Of a stretch of DNA of 64,000 nt, positions 45,380 through 53,404 are shown piece after piece (positions within the stretch are counted from its first letter, which is position 1; every line of letters starts with the position of its first letter). The translations under genes and the position numbers were made by a program. The notes under the pieces are model-generated. The model ran no database searches. It was not told the origin of the DNA and saw only the letters and a program-made list of their open reading frames with translations. The stretch comes from Arthrobacter sunyaminii. GTDB lineage: Bacteria > Actinomycetota > Actinomycetes > Actinomycetales > Micrococcaceae. The stretch spans positions 3,224,001-3,288,000 of the forward strand of contig NZ_CP076456.1 of assembly GCF_018866305.1 (NCBI RefSeq). Direction: 5' to 3'.

Positions 45380-45399
45380 GAACTGCCCCCGCGCTGCGG

Positions 45400-46626
45400 T
45401 CAGGACGCCCGGGCGCCCACCATGCCGTGCGGATCGATGACGTATTTGCGCGCCACCCCGGAGTCGAATTCACGGTAGGACTCCGGAGCCTGGTCCAGGC
45501 TGATGGGCGTGGCGTTGACAGCCTTGGCGATCTGGACCTTGTCATGCAGGATCGCCATCATCAACTCCCGGTTGTACTTCATCACCGGGCACTGGCCCGT
45601 GGTGAAGGCCAATGACTTAGCCCAGCCGGTTCCCAGATCGAGGCTCAGGGAGCCCTTCTGCGCCGCCTCATCCACTCCGCCCGGATCGCCGGTGACATAC
45701 AGCCCGGGAATGCCCAGGGCACCGCCTGCAGCCGTGATGTCCATCAATGAATTCAGCACCGTGGCCGGCGCCTCTGTGGACGAACCATGGCCGTGGCCGC
45801 GTGCCTCGAACCCGACCGCGTCCACGGCGCAGTCCACTTCGGGGACGCCCAGGAGCTGTTCAATCTGGTCCTTGGGGTCCCCCAGCGACACGTCCACCGT
45901 TTCGCAGCCAAAGCTGCGGGCCTGAGCCAGGCGGTCCTTGTTCAGGTCACCGACAATAACGACGGCGGCTCCCAGCAGTTGCGCTCCGGCCGCCGCGGCC
46001 AGGCCCACCGGACCGGCACCGGCGATGTAGACGGTGGATCCGACGCCGACCCCTGCAGTGACCGCCCCGTGATAGCCGGTGGGAAAAATGTCCGAGAGCA
46101 TGGTCAGGTCAAGGATCTTCTCCATTGCCTGGTCCTTGTCCGGAAACCGCAGCAGATTCCAGTCCGCATACGGAACGAGCACGTATTCGGATTGGCCTCC
46201 CACCCAACCGCCCATGTCCACGTACCCGTAGGCGCTGCCCGGACGGTCCGGATTCACGTTCAGGCAGATGCCCGTTTTCCGCTCCTTACAGTTCTTGCAG
46301 CGTCCGCAGGAAATGTTGAAGGGCACCGACACCAAATCCCCCACGGAATGGAATTCCACGTCAGGGCCGGTTTCCACGATTTCTCCGGTGATCTCATGTC
46401 CCAGGATCAGGTTGGGAGGAGCGGTGGTGCGGCCGCGGACCATGTGCTGGTCCGATCCGCAGATATTGGAGGTGACCACCTTCAGGATTGCCCCGTGGGG
46501 CACCTTGCGCCCCACATTGGCGGGATTGACTCCGGGTCCGTCCCGGAGTTCAAAGGTTGGATAGTCGATGTCCTGCACTTCCACGACACCGGGTTCTATG
46601 TAGGCAACTCCGCGGTTTGAGCTCAT
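45400..46626 (-). CDS. fdhA: Glutathione-independent formaldehyde dehydrogenase (zinc ADH)
   Basis: 408 aa, as in Pseudomonas putida FdhA, the longer zinc-alcohol-dehydrogenase branch. Motifs: GVAYIEPGVVEVQDIDYPTF, the zinc-site region SNICGSDQHMVRGRTTA, LILGHEITGEIVE, the structural zinc cysteines CGRCKNCKERKTGIC, VYIAGAGPVGLAAAAGAQLLGA (NAD site) and VDCAVDAVGFEARGHG. Oxidises formaldehyde, and other aldehydes by dismutation, with NAD and no thiol cofactor. It stands alone between two hairpins. Mycothiol-dependent formaldehyde dehydrogenase is a different protein and is not in this window. Confidence 0.92.
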   Translation of the reverse strand: MSSNRGVAYIEPGVVEVQDIDYPTFELRDGPGVNPANVGRKVPHGAILKVVTSNICGSDQHMVRGRTTAPPNLILGHEITGEIVETGPDVEFHSVGDLVSVPFNISCGRCKNCKERKTGICLNVNPDRPGSAYGYVDMGGWVGGQSEYVLVPYADWNLLRFPDKDQAMEKILDLTMLSDIFPTGYHGAVTAGVGVGSTVYIAGAGPVGLAAAAGAQLLGAAVVIVGDLNKDRLAQARSFGCETVDVSLGDPKDQIEQLLGVPEVDCAVDAVGFEARGHGHGSSTEAPATVLNSLMDITAAGGALGIPGLYVTGDPGGVDEAAQKGSLSLDLGTGWAKSLAFTTGQCPVMKYNRELMMAILHDKVQIAKAVNATPISLDQAPESYREFDSGVARKYVIDPHGMVGARAS

Positions 46627-46817
46627 AGGATTCTTCGCCTCGCCTTATCGTCGTTGATACGGGCCCGGGCTTCACCGATGTACGCCGTTTGGATGTACAC
46701 CGTTTGCCGGAGCCGGTGCCGCCGCGGGATGCCTAGACCCTAGACCGGGACAGCGGCCGGCGCCAGAGTAACCCCGGCCGCGGCGCAACCGGTGCTGCCT
46801 GATACGACGCGCTTAAC

Positions 46818-46860
46818 GCACACCGCGGAGGTCCCCGTTGAGGGGACCCCCGCGGTGTGC
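46818..46860 (-). terminator. Long hairpin downstream of thioredoxin gene
   Basis: Arms GCACACCGCGG-A-GGTCCCC and GGGGACC-C-CCGCGGTGTGC pair over 18 bases with one mismatch; five-base loop. It lies 40 bases after the thioredoxin stop. There is no long T-tract, so it could be a terminator or a transcript-stabilising hairpin. Confidence 0.55.
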
Positions 46861-46900
46861 GAAGCCTGTGCCGCTCATCGGTAGCGGCGAATGTGAACGG

Positions 46901-47299
46901 CTAGTTGGCCTGTCCGTCGGACCCCGCTGCAGCCTGCCCGCTTTCCTGTGCCGCGATCTGCTCGTGGACAGCCTTCATGTCCAGTCCCTTGACCGCATCC
47001 ACCAGTTCACTGAACTGGGAAGCGTTGAGCGCGCCGGGCTGCGAGAAGACCAGGACCTTTTCGCGGAAAGCCATCAGCGTAGGGATGGAGGTGATGCCGG
47101 CAGCAGCCGCCAGGCCCTGCTCTTTTTCGGTGTCCACCTTCGCGAAGGTGATGTCGTCATGCTTCTGGGACACGGCGTCGTACACCGGTGCGAACTGCTT
47201 GCAGGGGCCGCACCAGTCCGCCCAGAAGTCCACGAACACAATGTCGTTTTCCTCAATGGTCTCGGGGAACGTTGCCTCAGTGATGTCGATAGTTGCCAT
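46901..47299 (-). CDS. trxA: Thioredoxin
   Basis: 132 aa. Thioredoxin fold with the active site FVDFWADWCGPCKQF (Cys30, Cys33), FAKVDTEKEQGLAAAAGI and the cis-proline ITSIPTLMAF. General cytosolic disulfide reductase. About 25 extra residues at the C-terminus (AAQESGQAAAGSDGQAN) are low-complexity and probably disordered, longer than the E. coli protein. No thioredoxin reductase is adjacent. The gene follows tRNA-Tyr but is separated from it by a terminator. Confidence 0.93.
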   Translation of the reverse strand: MATIDITEATFPETIEENDIVFVDFWADWCGPCKQFAPVYDAVSQKHDDITFAKVDTEKEQGLAAAAGITSIPTLMAFREKVLVFSQPGALNASQFSELVDAVKGLDMKAVHEQIAAQESGQAAAGSDGQAN

Positions 47300-47387
47300 C
47301 CTTCAACGCTATCCGGGGGATGCGGAGATGTCTGCAGTTGTTCGCTCAGCGGTGAAGGCGGCAGCGCGGGGCCGCGCTCCGGGCAAG

Positions 47388-47424
47388 AAAAAACCCGCCC
47401 CGGCCAGTTTCCTGGCGGAGCGGG
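47388..47424 (-). terminator. Rho-independent terminator after tRNA-Tyr
   Basis: On the minus strand: CCCGC and GCCAG pairing with CTGGC and GCGGG around a small internal loop, followed by TTTTTT. It lies 15 bases past the tRNA. Confidence 0.85.
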
Positions 47425-47438
47425 CTCTTCCCGTTCGG

Positions 47439-47520
47439 TGGCAGATACTGGATTCGAACCAGTGAAGGCGTTGCCAGCTGATTTACAGTCAGCCCCCTTT
47501 GGCCGCTCGGGTAATCTGCC
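47439..47520 (-). tRNA. tRNA-Tyr (GTA)
   Basis: 82-base class II tRNA with a long variable arm: acceptor GGCAGAT with ATCTGCC, anticodon stem CTGAC/ATCAG region with loop containing GTA, variable arm around TGGCAACGCC, T-arm ACTGGTTCGAATCCAGT, discriminator A. Anticodon GTA gives tyrosine. Confidence 0.94.
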
Positions 47521-47521
47521 G

Positions 47522-47548
47522 AACATCTTCGCGATCAACATCTTCGCG
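47522..47548. repeat. Direct repeat immediately upstream of tRNA-Tyr
   Basis: AACATCTTCGCG occurs twice (47522-47533 and 47537-47548) with ATC between, two bases from the tRNA 5' end. It may be a duplicated leader segment or a processing-site duplication. Confidence 0.7.
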
Positions 47549-47656
47549 GAAGACTGCCGCAAGCGACTGCGGCCTAAACAACTTTACAGAACTTTTGCCC
47601 AAGATACGAATCGGCGGCGTGAATTGCTTCCTGCCCCGCCCTGAAGGCAGTCCGGA

Positions 47657-48013
47657 CTAGAGCCCGCGGGCAATCCGTGACTGCATCTGGGCGTAGAACG
47701 CATCGGCCTGCGCCCGGGTTACGGCCCCCCACGCGACGGCGTTGGCCAGGTCTTCCCGGATGCCCAGCAACCGGCGCTCCGCTGACGCGTGGGGAGCGGA
47801 GACTGTCTCCTCCGCGCCGGCGACCGCTGCACCCAGCCCTTCCACCGGTGTCAGGAATGACCGCAGCTCCGATGCCTGCGCGGGGGCCGCGGCAGCTCCC
47901 ACACCAGTGATGGAAACCGCAGCCAGCACGGATCCTGCCGCGGCGGTGCGGAGTTTGCCCATCTGGCTTCGTCGATGACGGGAATCGGACGGAGGGTTGG
48001 CGGTGGTGTTCAC
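47657..48013 (-). CDS. Small secreted protein of unknown function
   Basis: 118 aa from GTG 48013; ATG 47962 would give 101 aa, and neither has a strong ribosome-binding site. Basic n-region (SDSRHRRSQMGKLR), hydrophobic core AAAGSVLAAVSITGVGAAAA, and an AxA-type cleavage site near APAQA-S, so it looks like a Sec substrate. The mature ~75 residues (LGIREDLANAVAWGAVTRAQADAFYAQMQSRIARGL at the end, in part) are helical with no known domain. It is the only gene between tRNA-Tyr and the divergent yajQ. Confidence 0.65.
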   Translation of the reverse strand: MNTTANPPSDSRHRRSQMGKLRTAAAGSVLAAVSITGVGAAAAPAQASELRSFLTPVEGLGAAVAGAEETVSAPHASAERRLLGIREDLANAVAWGAVTRAQADAFYAQMQSRIARGL

Positions 48014-48140
48014 CCAAATACTGTCGCCCGGAAAGATGGGACCCATCCCGGCAAAAGCTGGGTGCAGCCTGTGAGGGCTGCCACGGATGCCCGGACCTAC
48101 TAGGCTGGATGCAGGAGAAAAACTACTGCAAGGAGCGCAC

Positions 48141-48632
48141 ATGGCCAGCGAGTCATCATTTGATGTTGTGAGCAAGATCGACAAACAGGAAGTTGCCAAC
48201 GCCTTGAACCAGGCGCAGAAGGAACTGTCCCAGCGCTACGATTTCAAGGGTGTCGGCGCCGAGGTGGACTTCAGCGGCGAGAAGATCCTCATGAAGGCCA
48301 ACTCCGAGGAACGCGTCATGGCGGTACTCGACGTCCTGCAGTCCAAGCTGGTCCGTCGCGGCATTTCCCTGAAGTCCCTGGATGCCGGCGAGCCGTTTGC
48401 CTCCGGCAAGGAGTACCGGATTGAAGCCTCCATGAAGGAAGGCATCGCCCAGGACCAGGCCAAGAAGATCAACAAGATCATCCGCGACGAAGGCCCCAAG
48501 GGCGTGAACTCCCGAATCCAGGGCGACGAGCTGCGCGTGACATCCAAGTCCCGCGACGACCTGCAGGCGACGATGGCACTACTCAAGGGTGCCGACGTGG
48601 ACGTGGACCTGCAGTTCATCAACTTCCGCTAG
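48141..48632 (+). CDS. yajQ: YajQ-family nucleotide-binding protein
   Basis: 163 aa from ATG 48141, with AAGGAG at ideal spacing. Matches YajQ throughout: [51 protein letters not shown]-like [19 protein letters not shown], and VDLQFINFR at the very end. Two ferredoxin-like repeats. YajQ homologues bind nucleic acids, and some bind cyclic di-GMP and act with transcription factors. Cytosolic, monocistronic, followed by a hairpin. Confidence 0.95.
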   Translation: MASESSFDVVSKIDKQEVANALNQAQKELSQRYDFKGVGAEVDFSGEKILMKANSEERVMAVLDVLQSKLVRRGISLKSLDAGEPFASGKEYRIEASMKEGIAQDQAKKINKIIRDEGPKGVNSRIQGDELRVTSKSRDDLQATMALLKGADVDVDLQFINFR

Positions 48633-48679
48633 GCCTTCTGCGGCTGCCGCGGCAGCCGGTTATCCAGCGCAAGTACGAC

Positions 48680-48716
48680 GACGGCGCCGCTCCCCTTGGT
48701 GGGGTGCGGCGCCGTC
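48680..48716 (+). terminator. Hairpin after yajQ
   Basis: GACGGCGCCGC and GCGGCGCCGTC form a perfect 11-base stem extended inside by CCCC/GGGG; 48 bases past the stop. T-tract weak (CCTT). Confidence 0.6.
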
Positions 48717-48804
48717 GCCTTGTCCGGGCATCTCCCTGCAGCACCTGTTCAGTCGGGCAGATCCGGGGGTTCCCGCCTGATCAGGTGCCGCCGCTGTCGC
48801 TAGT

Positions 48805-48847
48805 ACAGATAAAGGGCTCATCAGCTCCGGAGAACCCCTTTATCTGT
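48805..48847. repeat. 12-bp perfect inverted repeat with AT-rich arms
   Basis: ACAGATAAAGGG and CCCTTTATCTGT are exact complements separated by 19 bases that contain the smaller palindrome CTCCGGAG. It lies between convergent yajQ and phosphatase genes and is clearly less GC-rich than its surroundings. It may terminate the phosphatase transcript, but lacks a T-tract. Confidence 0.8.
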
Positions 48848-48878
48848 GCGAAGGATGGCCTGCGCCCCTGGTTCGTGC

Positions 48879-49571
48879 CTAGAGCTTCACATCTTCGCCG
48901 GCGGGACCGTCCTCGCCGTAGTCCTGCAGGGCGCTGCCGCCAACTGCCTCACCCATCCAGGTGAGCAGCTTCCATGAGCCCTTCGTGCCTTGGCCGTCGC
49001 CGTCGCCGTCGCCGTCGACCCGGTCCATCACAGCCACCCCGGTGTTGCTCAGCGCGTTCTCCACGATGAAGTCGGGCTCCACATTCTCCGCCCGGGCCGT
49101 GCACCAGGCGCGGATCATGGCGCCGTGGCTGACCACCACAGGGTTTTTCAGTCCGGCTGACTGTAATTCTTCGATCACTGCGTCAAACCGCGCGAAGGTT
49201 TCATGGCCGTCGGGTCCGCCTGGCATGTGCACTCCCAGATCTCCCCGAACCCAGCTGTAGACGGTTTTGAGGTAGGCAATGACGGCGTCGCGGTCATTGC
49301 GCATTTCCAGATCGCCGGCAGAGATCTCCCGCAGCCCTGGGCGAACCTCCACGGGCAGGCCCAGAGCTGCGGCCAACGGATCAGCAGTGAGCTGGGTCCG
49401 GACCAGGTTGGAGGCAAAGATGCCGTCGATGGGCTCATGGCCCAGGACTTCCGGCAACGCTGCTGCCTGGGCAAGGCCCAGCTCCGTCAACCCCGGACCG
49501 GGGACATCAGTGTCCAGGAAATGGTGCTCATTGGAGGGAGTCTGGCCGTGGCGGACAAGAATGAGGCGCAT
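48879..49571 (-). CDS. Histidine phosphatase family protein (phosphoglycerate-mutase-like)
   Basis: 230 aa. Starts with LILVRHGQTPSNEHHFLDT, the R-H-G phosphohistidine motif, then ASNLVRTQLTADPLA, REISAGDLEMRND, and a second histidine in VVSHGAMIRAW. Belongs to the broad cofactor-dependent mutase/phosphatase branch; the lack of adjacent pathway genes leaves the substrate open. An acidic GDGDGDGQG stretch near the C-terminus corresponds to a CGTCGC microrepeat in the DNA. Minus strand, alone, upstream of the IR at 48.8 kb. Confidence 0.88.
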   Translation of the reverse strand: MRLILVRHGQTPSNEHHFLDTDVPGPGLTELGLAQAAALPEVLGHEPIDGIFASNLVRTQLTADPLAAALGLPVEVRPGLREISAGDLEMRNDRDAVIAYLKTVYSWVRGDLGVHMPGGPDGHETFARFDAVIEELQSAGLKNPVVVSHGAMIRAWCTARAENVEPDFIVENALSNTGVAVMDRVDGDGDGDGQGTKGSWKLLTWMGEAVGGSALQDYGEDGPAGEDVKL

Positions 49572-49637
49572 GCCTGAGAGCCTACCCTTCGTCCGCCGGC
49601 CGGCATTGGTGCCGGCCGGCGAGGACGAGAGCAGCGG

Positions 49638-50510
49638 TCAGGATCCGAGCGGACGTCCGGCCATGTTTTCCAGCCGGCGGATGCGGTCGGCCATGGGCGG
49701 GTGGGTGGCCATCAGCCCGCGGACGCCGTTCCGGAAGGGGTTGGCGATCATCAGGTGCGAGGTGTTGACCAACCGCTGGTCATTGTTCGGCAGCGGTGCA
49801 CGCTGGGTTCCGCTTTCGAGCTTGCGCAGTGCGGAGGCGAGCGCCAACGGATCGTCGGTGAGCTTGGCGCCATCTTCGTCGGCGTCGTATTCCCTCGTCC
49901 GGCCAATCGCCATCTGGATCAGCGACGCGGCGAACGGGGCCAGAACAGCCATCGCGATCATGGCCAGCGGGTTGGCGTTGCGGCGGTCACCGCCACCGAA
50001 GAACAGCAGGAACTGCCCCAGTGAGGTAATGACGCCGGCGATGGCGGCCGCCACCGAGGATGTCAGGATGTCCCGGTTGTAGACGTGCATGAGCTCGTGG
50101 CCCAGCACTCCGCGCAGCTCCCGCTCGTCGAGCAGCGTCAAAATGCCCTCGGTGCAGCAGACAGCCGCATGCTGCGGGTTGCGGCCGGTGGCAAACGCGT
50201 TGGGTGCCATGGTGGGTGAAATGTAGAGCTTGGGCATCGGCTGACCGGCGCGGGCCGAGAGCTCCCGCACGATGCGGTACATCTGAGGAGCCTGCTGTTC
50301 GGTGACGGGAATGGCCCGCATGGCGCGGATGGCAAGCTTGTCACTGTTCCAGTAGCTGTATGCGGTGGTGGCCAGCCCGATGAACAGGAAGATCCAGATG
50401 AACGAGGAGCTGCCGGTTCCGCTGGAAAGCAGGGCGCCTATGCCCAGCAGCACGGCGAAGAGCACACCGAACAACGCGGCGGTCTTCAGTCCGTTGAAGT
50501 GTTGATGCAC
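49638..50510 (-). CDS. htpX: HtpX-type membrane zinc protease (M48)
   Basis: 290 aa. Two N-terminal transmembrane segments (AALFGVLFAVLLGIGALL and FIWIFLFIGLATTAYSYW), then the M48 domain: YISPTMAPNAFATGRNPQHAAV, the zinc motif GHELMHVYNRD (HELMH 138-142), two more membrane segments, and REYDADEDGAKL with Glu207 as third ligand; ends with THPPMADRIRRLENM. HtpX degrades damaged membrane proteins. The active site faces the cytosol. Monocistronic; no CIRCE-like element seen upstream. Confidence 0.95.
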   Translation of the reverse strand: MHQHFNGLKTAALFGVLFAVLLGIGALLSSGTGSSSFIWIFLFIGLATTAYSYWNSDKLAIRAMRAIPVTEQQAPQMYRIVRELSARAGQPMPKLYISPTMAPNAFATGRNPQHAAVCCTEGILTLLDERELRGVLGHELMHVYNRDILTSSVAAAIAGVITSLGQFLLFFGGGDRRNANPLAMIAMAVLAPFAASLIQMAIGRTREYDADEDGAKLTDDPLALASALRKLESGTQRAPLPNNDQRLVNTSHLMIANPFRNGVRGLMATHPPMADRIRRLENMAGRPLGS

Positions 50511-50573
50511 TTAGGTGGTCCTTTCGTCAGTGGATTCACCGATATCAACGTTTCACGGGGCGCGTCTGTTCCG

Positions 50574-51845
50574 CTAGGGCTCGGGGTGCCGGGCGTCGTA
50601 CCGGGCGAAACGCGGCTGGCTCCGGGCCAGCACTCCCACCAGGACCACGCAGACCAGGCCACCGATAACCGCTGCCCATCCTTCACCCAGGAAGGAGGCG
50701 TCGACGCCGGCCACCAGGTCACCCAGGCGCGGGCCTCCGGCCACCACCACCACGAACACCCCCTGCAGCCGCCCGCGCATGGCGTCCGGCGTCGCGGACT
50801 GCAGGATCGTGGAACGGAAGACTCCGCTGACGGAATCGGCGATGCCCGCACACGCCATGGCGATGGCAGCCGGGATGAGCCATGCGGTGGGTTCGGCGCC
50901 GTCGTTCCGTCCGGCCATCACCACCACCACACCGAACGCGGACACGGACAGGCCCCACGCCACCACCGACCACAGCACCGCCAGCCCCTGCCTCCGCACC
51001 GCGCCGAGTGGCCCGGAAAAGAGACCGGCGAGGAAAGCGCCCACGGCGGTGGCTGCCAGCAGCACCCCCACCGTTGTGGCTCCCCCGCCCAGCAGCACGG
51101 CTCCGATGGCGGGCAGCAGTGCCCGGGGCTGGGCCATGACCATGGCGGCAAGGTCCACCAGGAAGGTCATGCGGATGTTGGGCCGGGTCGCCAGGAAGCG
51201 GAAGCCCTCCAGCACCGATTTCAGGCCGGCCTTCTGTACCTCACCAACGGGCGGCATCGGGTCCAGCCGGTACACCGCCCACATTGCGGCGGTGAAGGTG
51301 ACGACGTCGACGGTGTAGGTCCAGCCGTAACCGACCCTGGCCACCAGGACACCGGCCAGCAGGGGGCCGATGGTCATGGCCAGGCCGAAGGTGATCATGC
51401 TGAGGGCATTGGCGGCCGGCAGCAGCTCGGGCCGCACCAGCCTCGGAATGATGGCGCTGCGTGCGGGATGGTTTAGCCCGCCGGCACCGGCGTTGACTGC
51501 CACCAGGGCATAGAGCAGCCAAATGTTGCCCAGTCCCGCCCATGCCTGGGCGGCAATGCCGATCGTGGACAGCCACAGCAGAACGGAGGAGAACAGGGCC
51601 ACTTTGCGGCGGTCGTACGCATCCACCACGGAGCCACCGTAGAGCCCGGCCAGCACCAGCGGAACCAGCCCCACCAACCCGAGCAGTCCCACATAAAAAC
51701 TCGACTGGGTCAGGGAATAGACCTCCAGGCTGACGGCCACCAGCGTCAGCTGGGTGCCGACGGCGGAAAGCGCCGTTCCGGTCCAGAGGCGGCGGAAATC
51801 CGGGCTTTCACGCAGCGGGGTCAGGTCAGCGAGGAGTTTTGGCAC
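50574..51845 (-). CDS. MFS exporter (EntS/MFS_3-like)
   Basis: 423 aa with 12 predicted transmembrane segments. Starts LTPLRESPDFRRLWTGTALSAVGTQLT, the opening typical of MFS_3 (EntS-like) proteins, followed by the loop GGSVVDAYDRRKV and GGLNHPARSAIIPRLV. Family members export siderophores, drugs and other small molecules. No siderophore genes are close, so no substrate is proposed. Convergent neighbours and a 63-base gap to htpX suggest separate or loosely linked transcription. Confidence 0.85.
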   Translation of the reverse strand: MPKLLADLTPLRESPDFRRLWTGTALSAVGTQLTLVAVSLEVYSLTQSSFYVGLLGLVGLVPLVLAGLYGGSVVDAYDRRKVALFSSVLLWLSTIGIAAQAWAGLGNIWLLYALVAVNAGAGGLNHPARSAIIPRLVRPELLPAANALSMITFGLAMTIGPLLAGVLVARVGYGWTYTVDVVTFTAAMWAVYRLDPMPPVGEVQKAGLKSVLEGFRFLATRPNIRMTFLVDLAAMVMAQPRALLPAIGAVLLGGGATTVGVLLAATAVGAFLAGLFSGPLGAVRRQGLAVLWSVVAWGLSVSAFGVVVVMAGRNDGAEPTAWLIPAAIAMACAGIADSVSGVFRSTILQSATPDAMRGRLQGVFVVVVAGGPRLGDLVAGVDASFLGEGWAAVIGGLVCVVLVGVLARSQPRFARYDARHPEP

Positions 51846-51962
51846 CCGAGCAGTCTAAGCCGGAGGCCGCCGGGCCCTCTTACAGGCGCCTCCGGCGGGT
51901 TGCCGGCACCGATAGACAGCACCCTTACGATGGAGGAAAAGCCGCGAATCCTTGGAGGTCAC

Positions 51963-52706
51963 GTGTTTACCCGGAACGTTGCAGAGGGAATCCACCGCAT
52001 CGAACATGCCTACGTCAACACCTACCTGGTGGAAGACGACGGCGGCCTGGCCATCATCGATGCCGGCCTGCCCGGCATGTGGCCGGAGCTGTCCCGGGCC
52101 GTCCGCGAATTGGGTTACGGGCCGGGATCCGTGTCGGCGCTGGTGCTGACCCACGCGCATTTCGACCATGTAGGCTCAGCCGCCAAAATCCGGCGGGAGT
52201 TCCGGACGCCCATTTTGGTGCACGACGACGACCGGTACATTGCGGCCCACCCCTACCGATATGAGCATGAGAACAACAGGTTCCTCTATCCCGTCCGCTA
52301 CCCCGCGTCGATCCCCTACCTGGGCGCTATGACCCTGGCGGGAGCGCTAAACGTCCGCGGTGTCACCGATGTGCACAGCCTCGGGGAAGACACCGGCTCC
52401 ACCCTTCCCGGATCACCGCGCATCATCCATACACCCGGGCACACTGCCGGGCACGTTGCCCTGCACTATCCGGACCGGGGCGTGCTGATCTGCGGGGATT
52501 CCCTGGTGACGCTCAACCCGTATACCGGGACCAAGGGGCCGCAGATCGTTTCCGGAGCGGCCACCGCCAACAGCCCGGAGGCGCTTCGATCCCTGGAACT
52601 GCTGGCCGCGACAGGCGCCCCCACGCTGTTGACCGGCCATGGAGAGCCCTGGACCGGCGGTGCCGAGGCCGCCGTCGAGCAGGCGCTGGCGCGCGGGGCG
52701 TCCTAA
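51963..52706 (+). CDS. MBL-fold metallohydrolase
   Basis: 247 aa from GTG 51963, chosen because GGAGG sits just upstream; the frame is open to 51900, where ATG 51930 has no such site. Metallo-beta-lactamase fold: LVEDDGGLAIIDAGLPG, the H-x-H-x-D-H metal site LTHAHFDHVGSAAK, HTPGHTAGHVALHYPD, ICGDSLVTL and the last histidine in LLTGHGEPW. Typical of small glyoxalase-II-like hydrolases with unassigned substrate. Its stop overlaps the stop of the convergent hydrolase gene by four bases. Confidence 0.87.
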   Translation: MFTRNVAEGIHRIEHAYVNTYLVEDDGGLAIIDAGLPGMWPELSRAVRELGYGPGSVSALVLTHAHFDHVGSAAKIRREFRTPILVHDDDRYIAAHPYRYEHENNRFLYPVRYPASIPYLGAMTLAGALNVRGVTDVHSLGEDTGSTLPGSPRIIHTPGHTAGHVALHYPDRGVLICGDSLVTLNPYTGTKGPQIVSGAATANSPEALRSLELLAATGAPTLLTGHGEPWTGGAEAAVEQALARGAS

Positions 52707-53404
52707 GGCTCCCGCTCGACTTCCTGTTTCAGCACATCCAGCAGCCGGGGATCGCCGATGGGACGAAAGTGCCCCATCGTTTCGAGCTGGATATTCCGCG
52801 CTCCGGGCAGGGAACTGCCGCCGGGAATGTGGGGGTCAAAGCGGCTGTACACGGAGGTGATGCGCGCGTTGACGTCGCTGCTGCCCTGGAGCCGCAGCAG
52901 CAGCTTGTCGCGCGGCGAAAAGGCGCGGATGGACGGAACAAAGAAAAAGCGGGCGTAGACGGAGCCGGAAAAGGGTGTGTTGACGGCGACCATGTGGTCC
53001 ACCCGCCGGGCACCTTCCGGCAGCAGCATCAGTTGCTTGCCGATGAGGCCGCCCTTGCTGTGGGCCACCACGATTACATCGCTAAGGTCCCGTTCCACGA
53101 GATACTGCTGGACCAGTTCCGCCATGCGGTCGATCCGGCCCCGGTTGAAGCCCAGCGGCGCCACCGTGTGAACCGGATGCCCCCAGGAAGACAGTGCCTG
53201 CGCCAGCGGGCGCAGGAACTGCCAGTTCTCATACACCCCGGGAATCAGGACCACCGGGCGTCCCGCCGCACCGGCCTCCGGCACCAGGTACTCGGACGGA
53301 TCCTTGCGGAACAGGAACCCGTTCACCTGCCAAAACCCCACATAGGCGTAGTCCGCTGCCCAGGCCCTGGCCAGCGCCGCCCGGCGGCGCATCCGCTGCG
53401 GCAT
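52703..53404 (-). CDS. Alpha/beta hydrolase, lipase-like
   Basis: 233 aa from ATG 53404. Lipase-type features: VVLIPGVYENWQFLRPLAQALSSWG (oxyanion region) and the nucleophile elbow VVAHSKGGLIGK (A-H-S-x-G, Ser with Lys in place of the usual Met/Leu), followed by VDHMVAVNTPFSGS and a C-terminal GHFRPIGDP histidine. Resembles membrane-associated triacylglycerol lipase-like hydrolases. The start overlaps the stop of the upstream hydrolase (TGATG), so the two are coupled and probably act together. Confidence 0.82.
   Translation of the reverse strand: MPQRMRRRAALARAWAADYAYVGFWQVNGFLFRKDPSEYLVPEAGAAGRPVVLIPGVYENWQFLRPLAQALSSWGHPVHTVAPLGFNRGRIDRMAELVQQYLVERDLSDVIVVAHSKGGLIGKQLMLLPEGARRVDHMVAVNTPFSGSVYARFFFVPSIRAFSPRDKLLLRLQGSSDVNARITSVYSRFDPHIPGGSSLPGARNIQLETMGHFRPIGDPRLLDVLKQEVEREP

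Noticed and set aside
47522..47548. Repeat near tRNA-Tyr considered as CRISPR or att site
   Set aside because: Only two copies with a 3-base spacer and no integrase, cas gene or tRNA-end duplication nearby.
48805..48847. CTGATGAG on the minus strand, resembling a hammerhead ribozyme core
   Set aside because: No GAAA element or third stem follows; the sequence is fully explained by the 12-bp inverted repeat.
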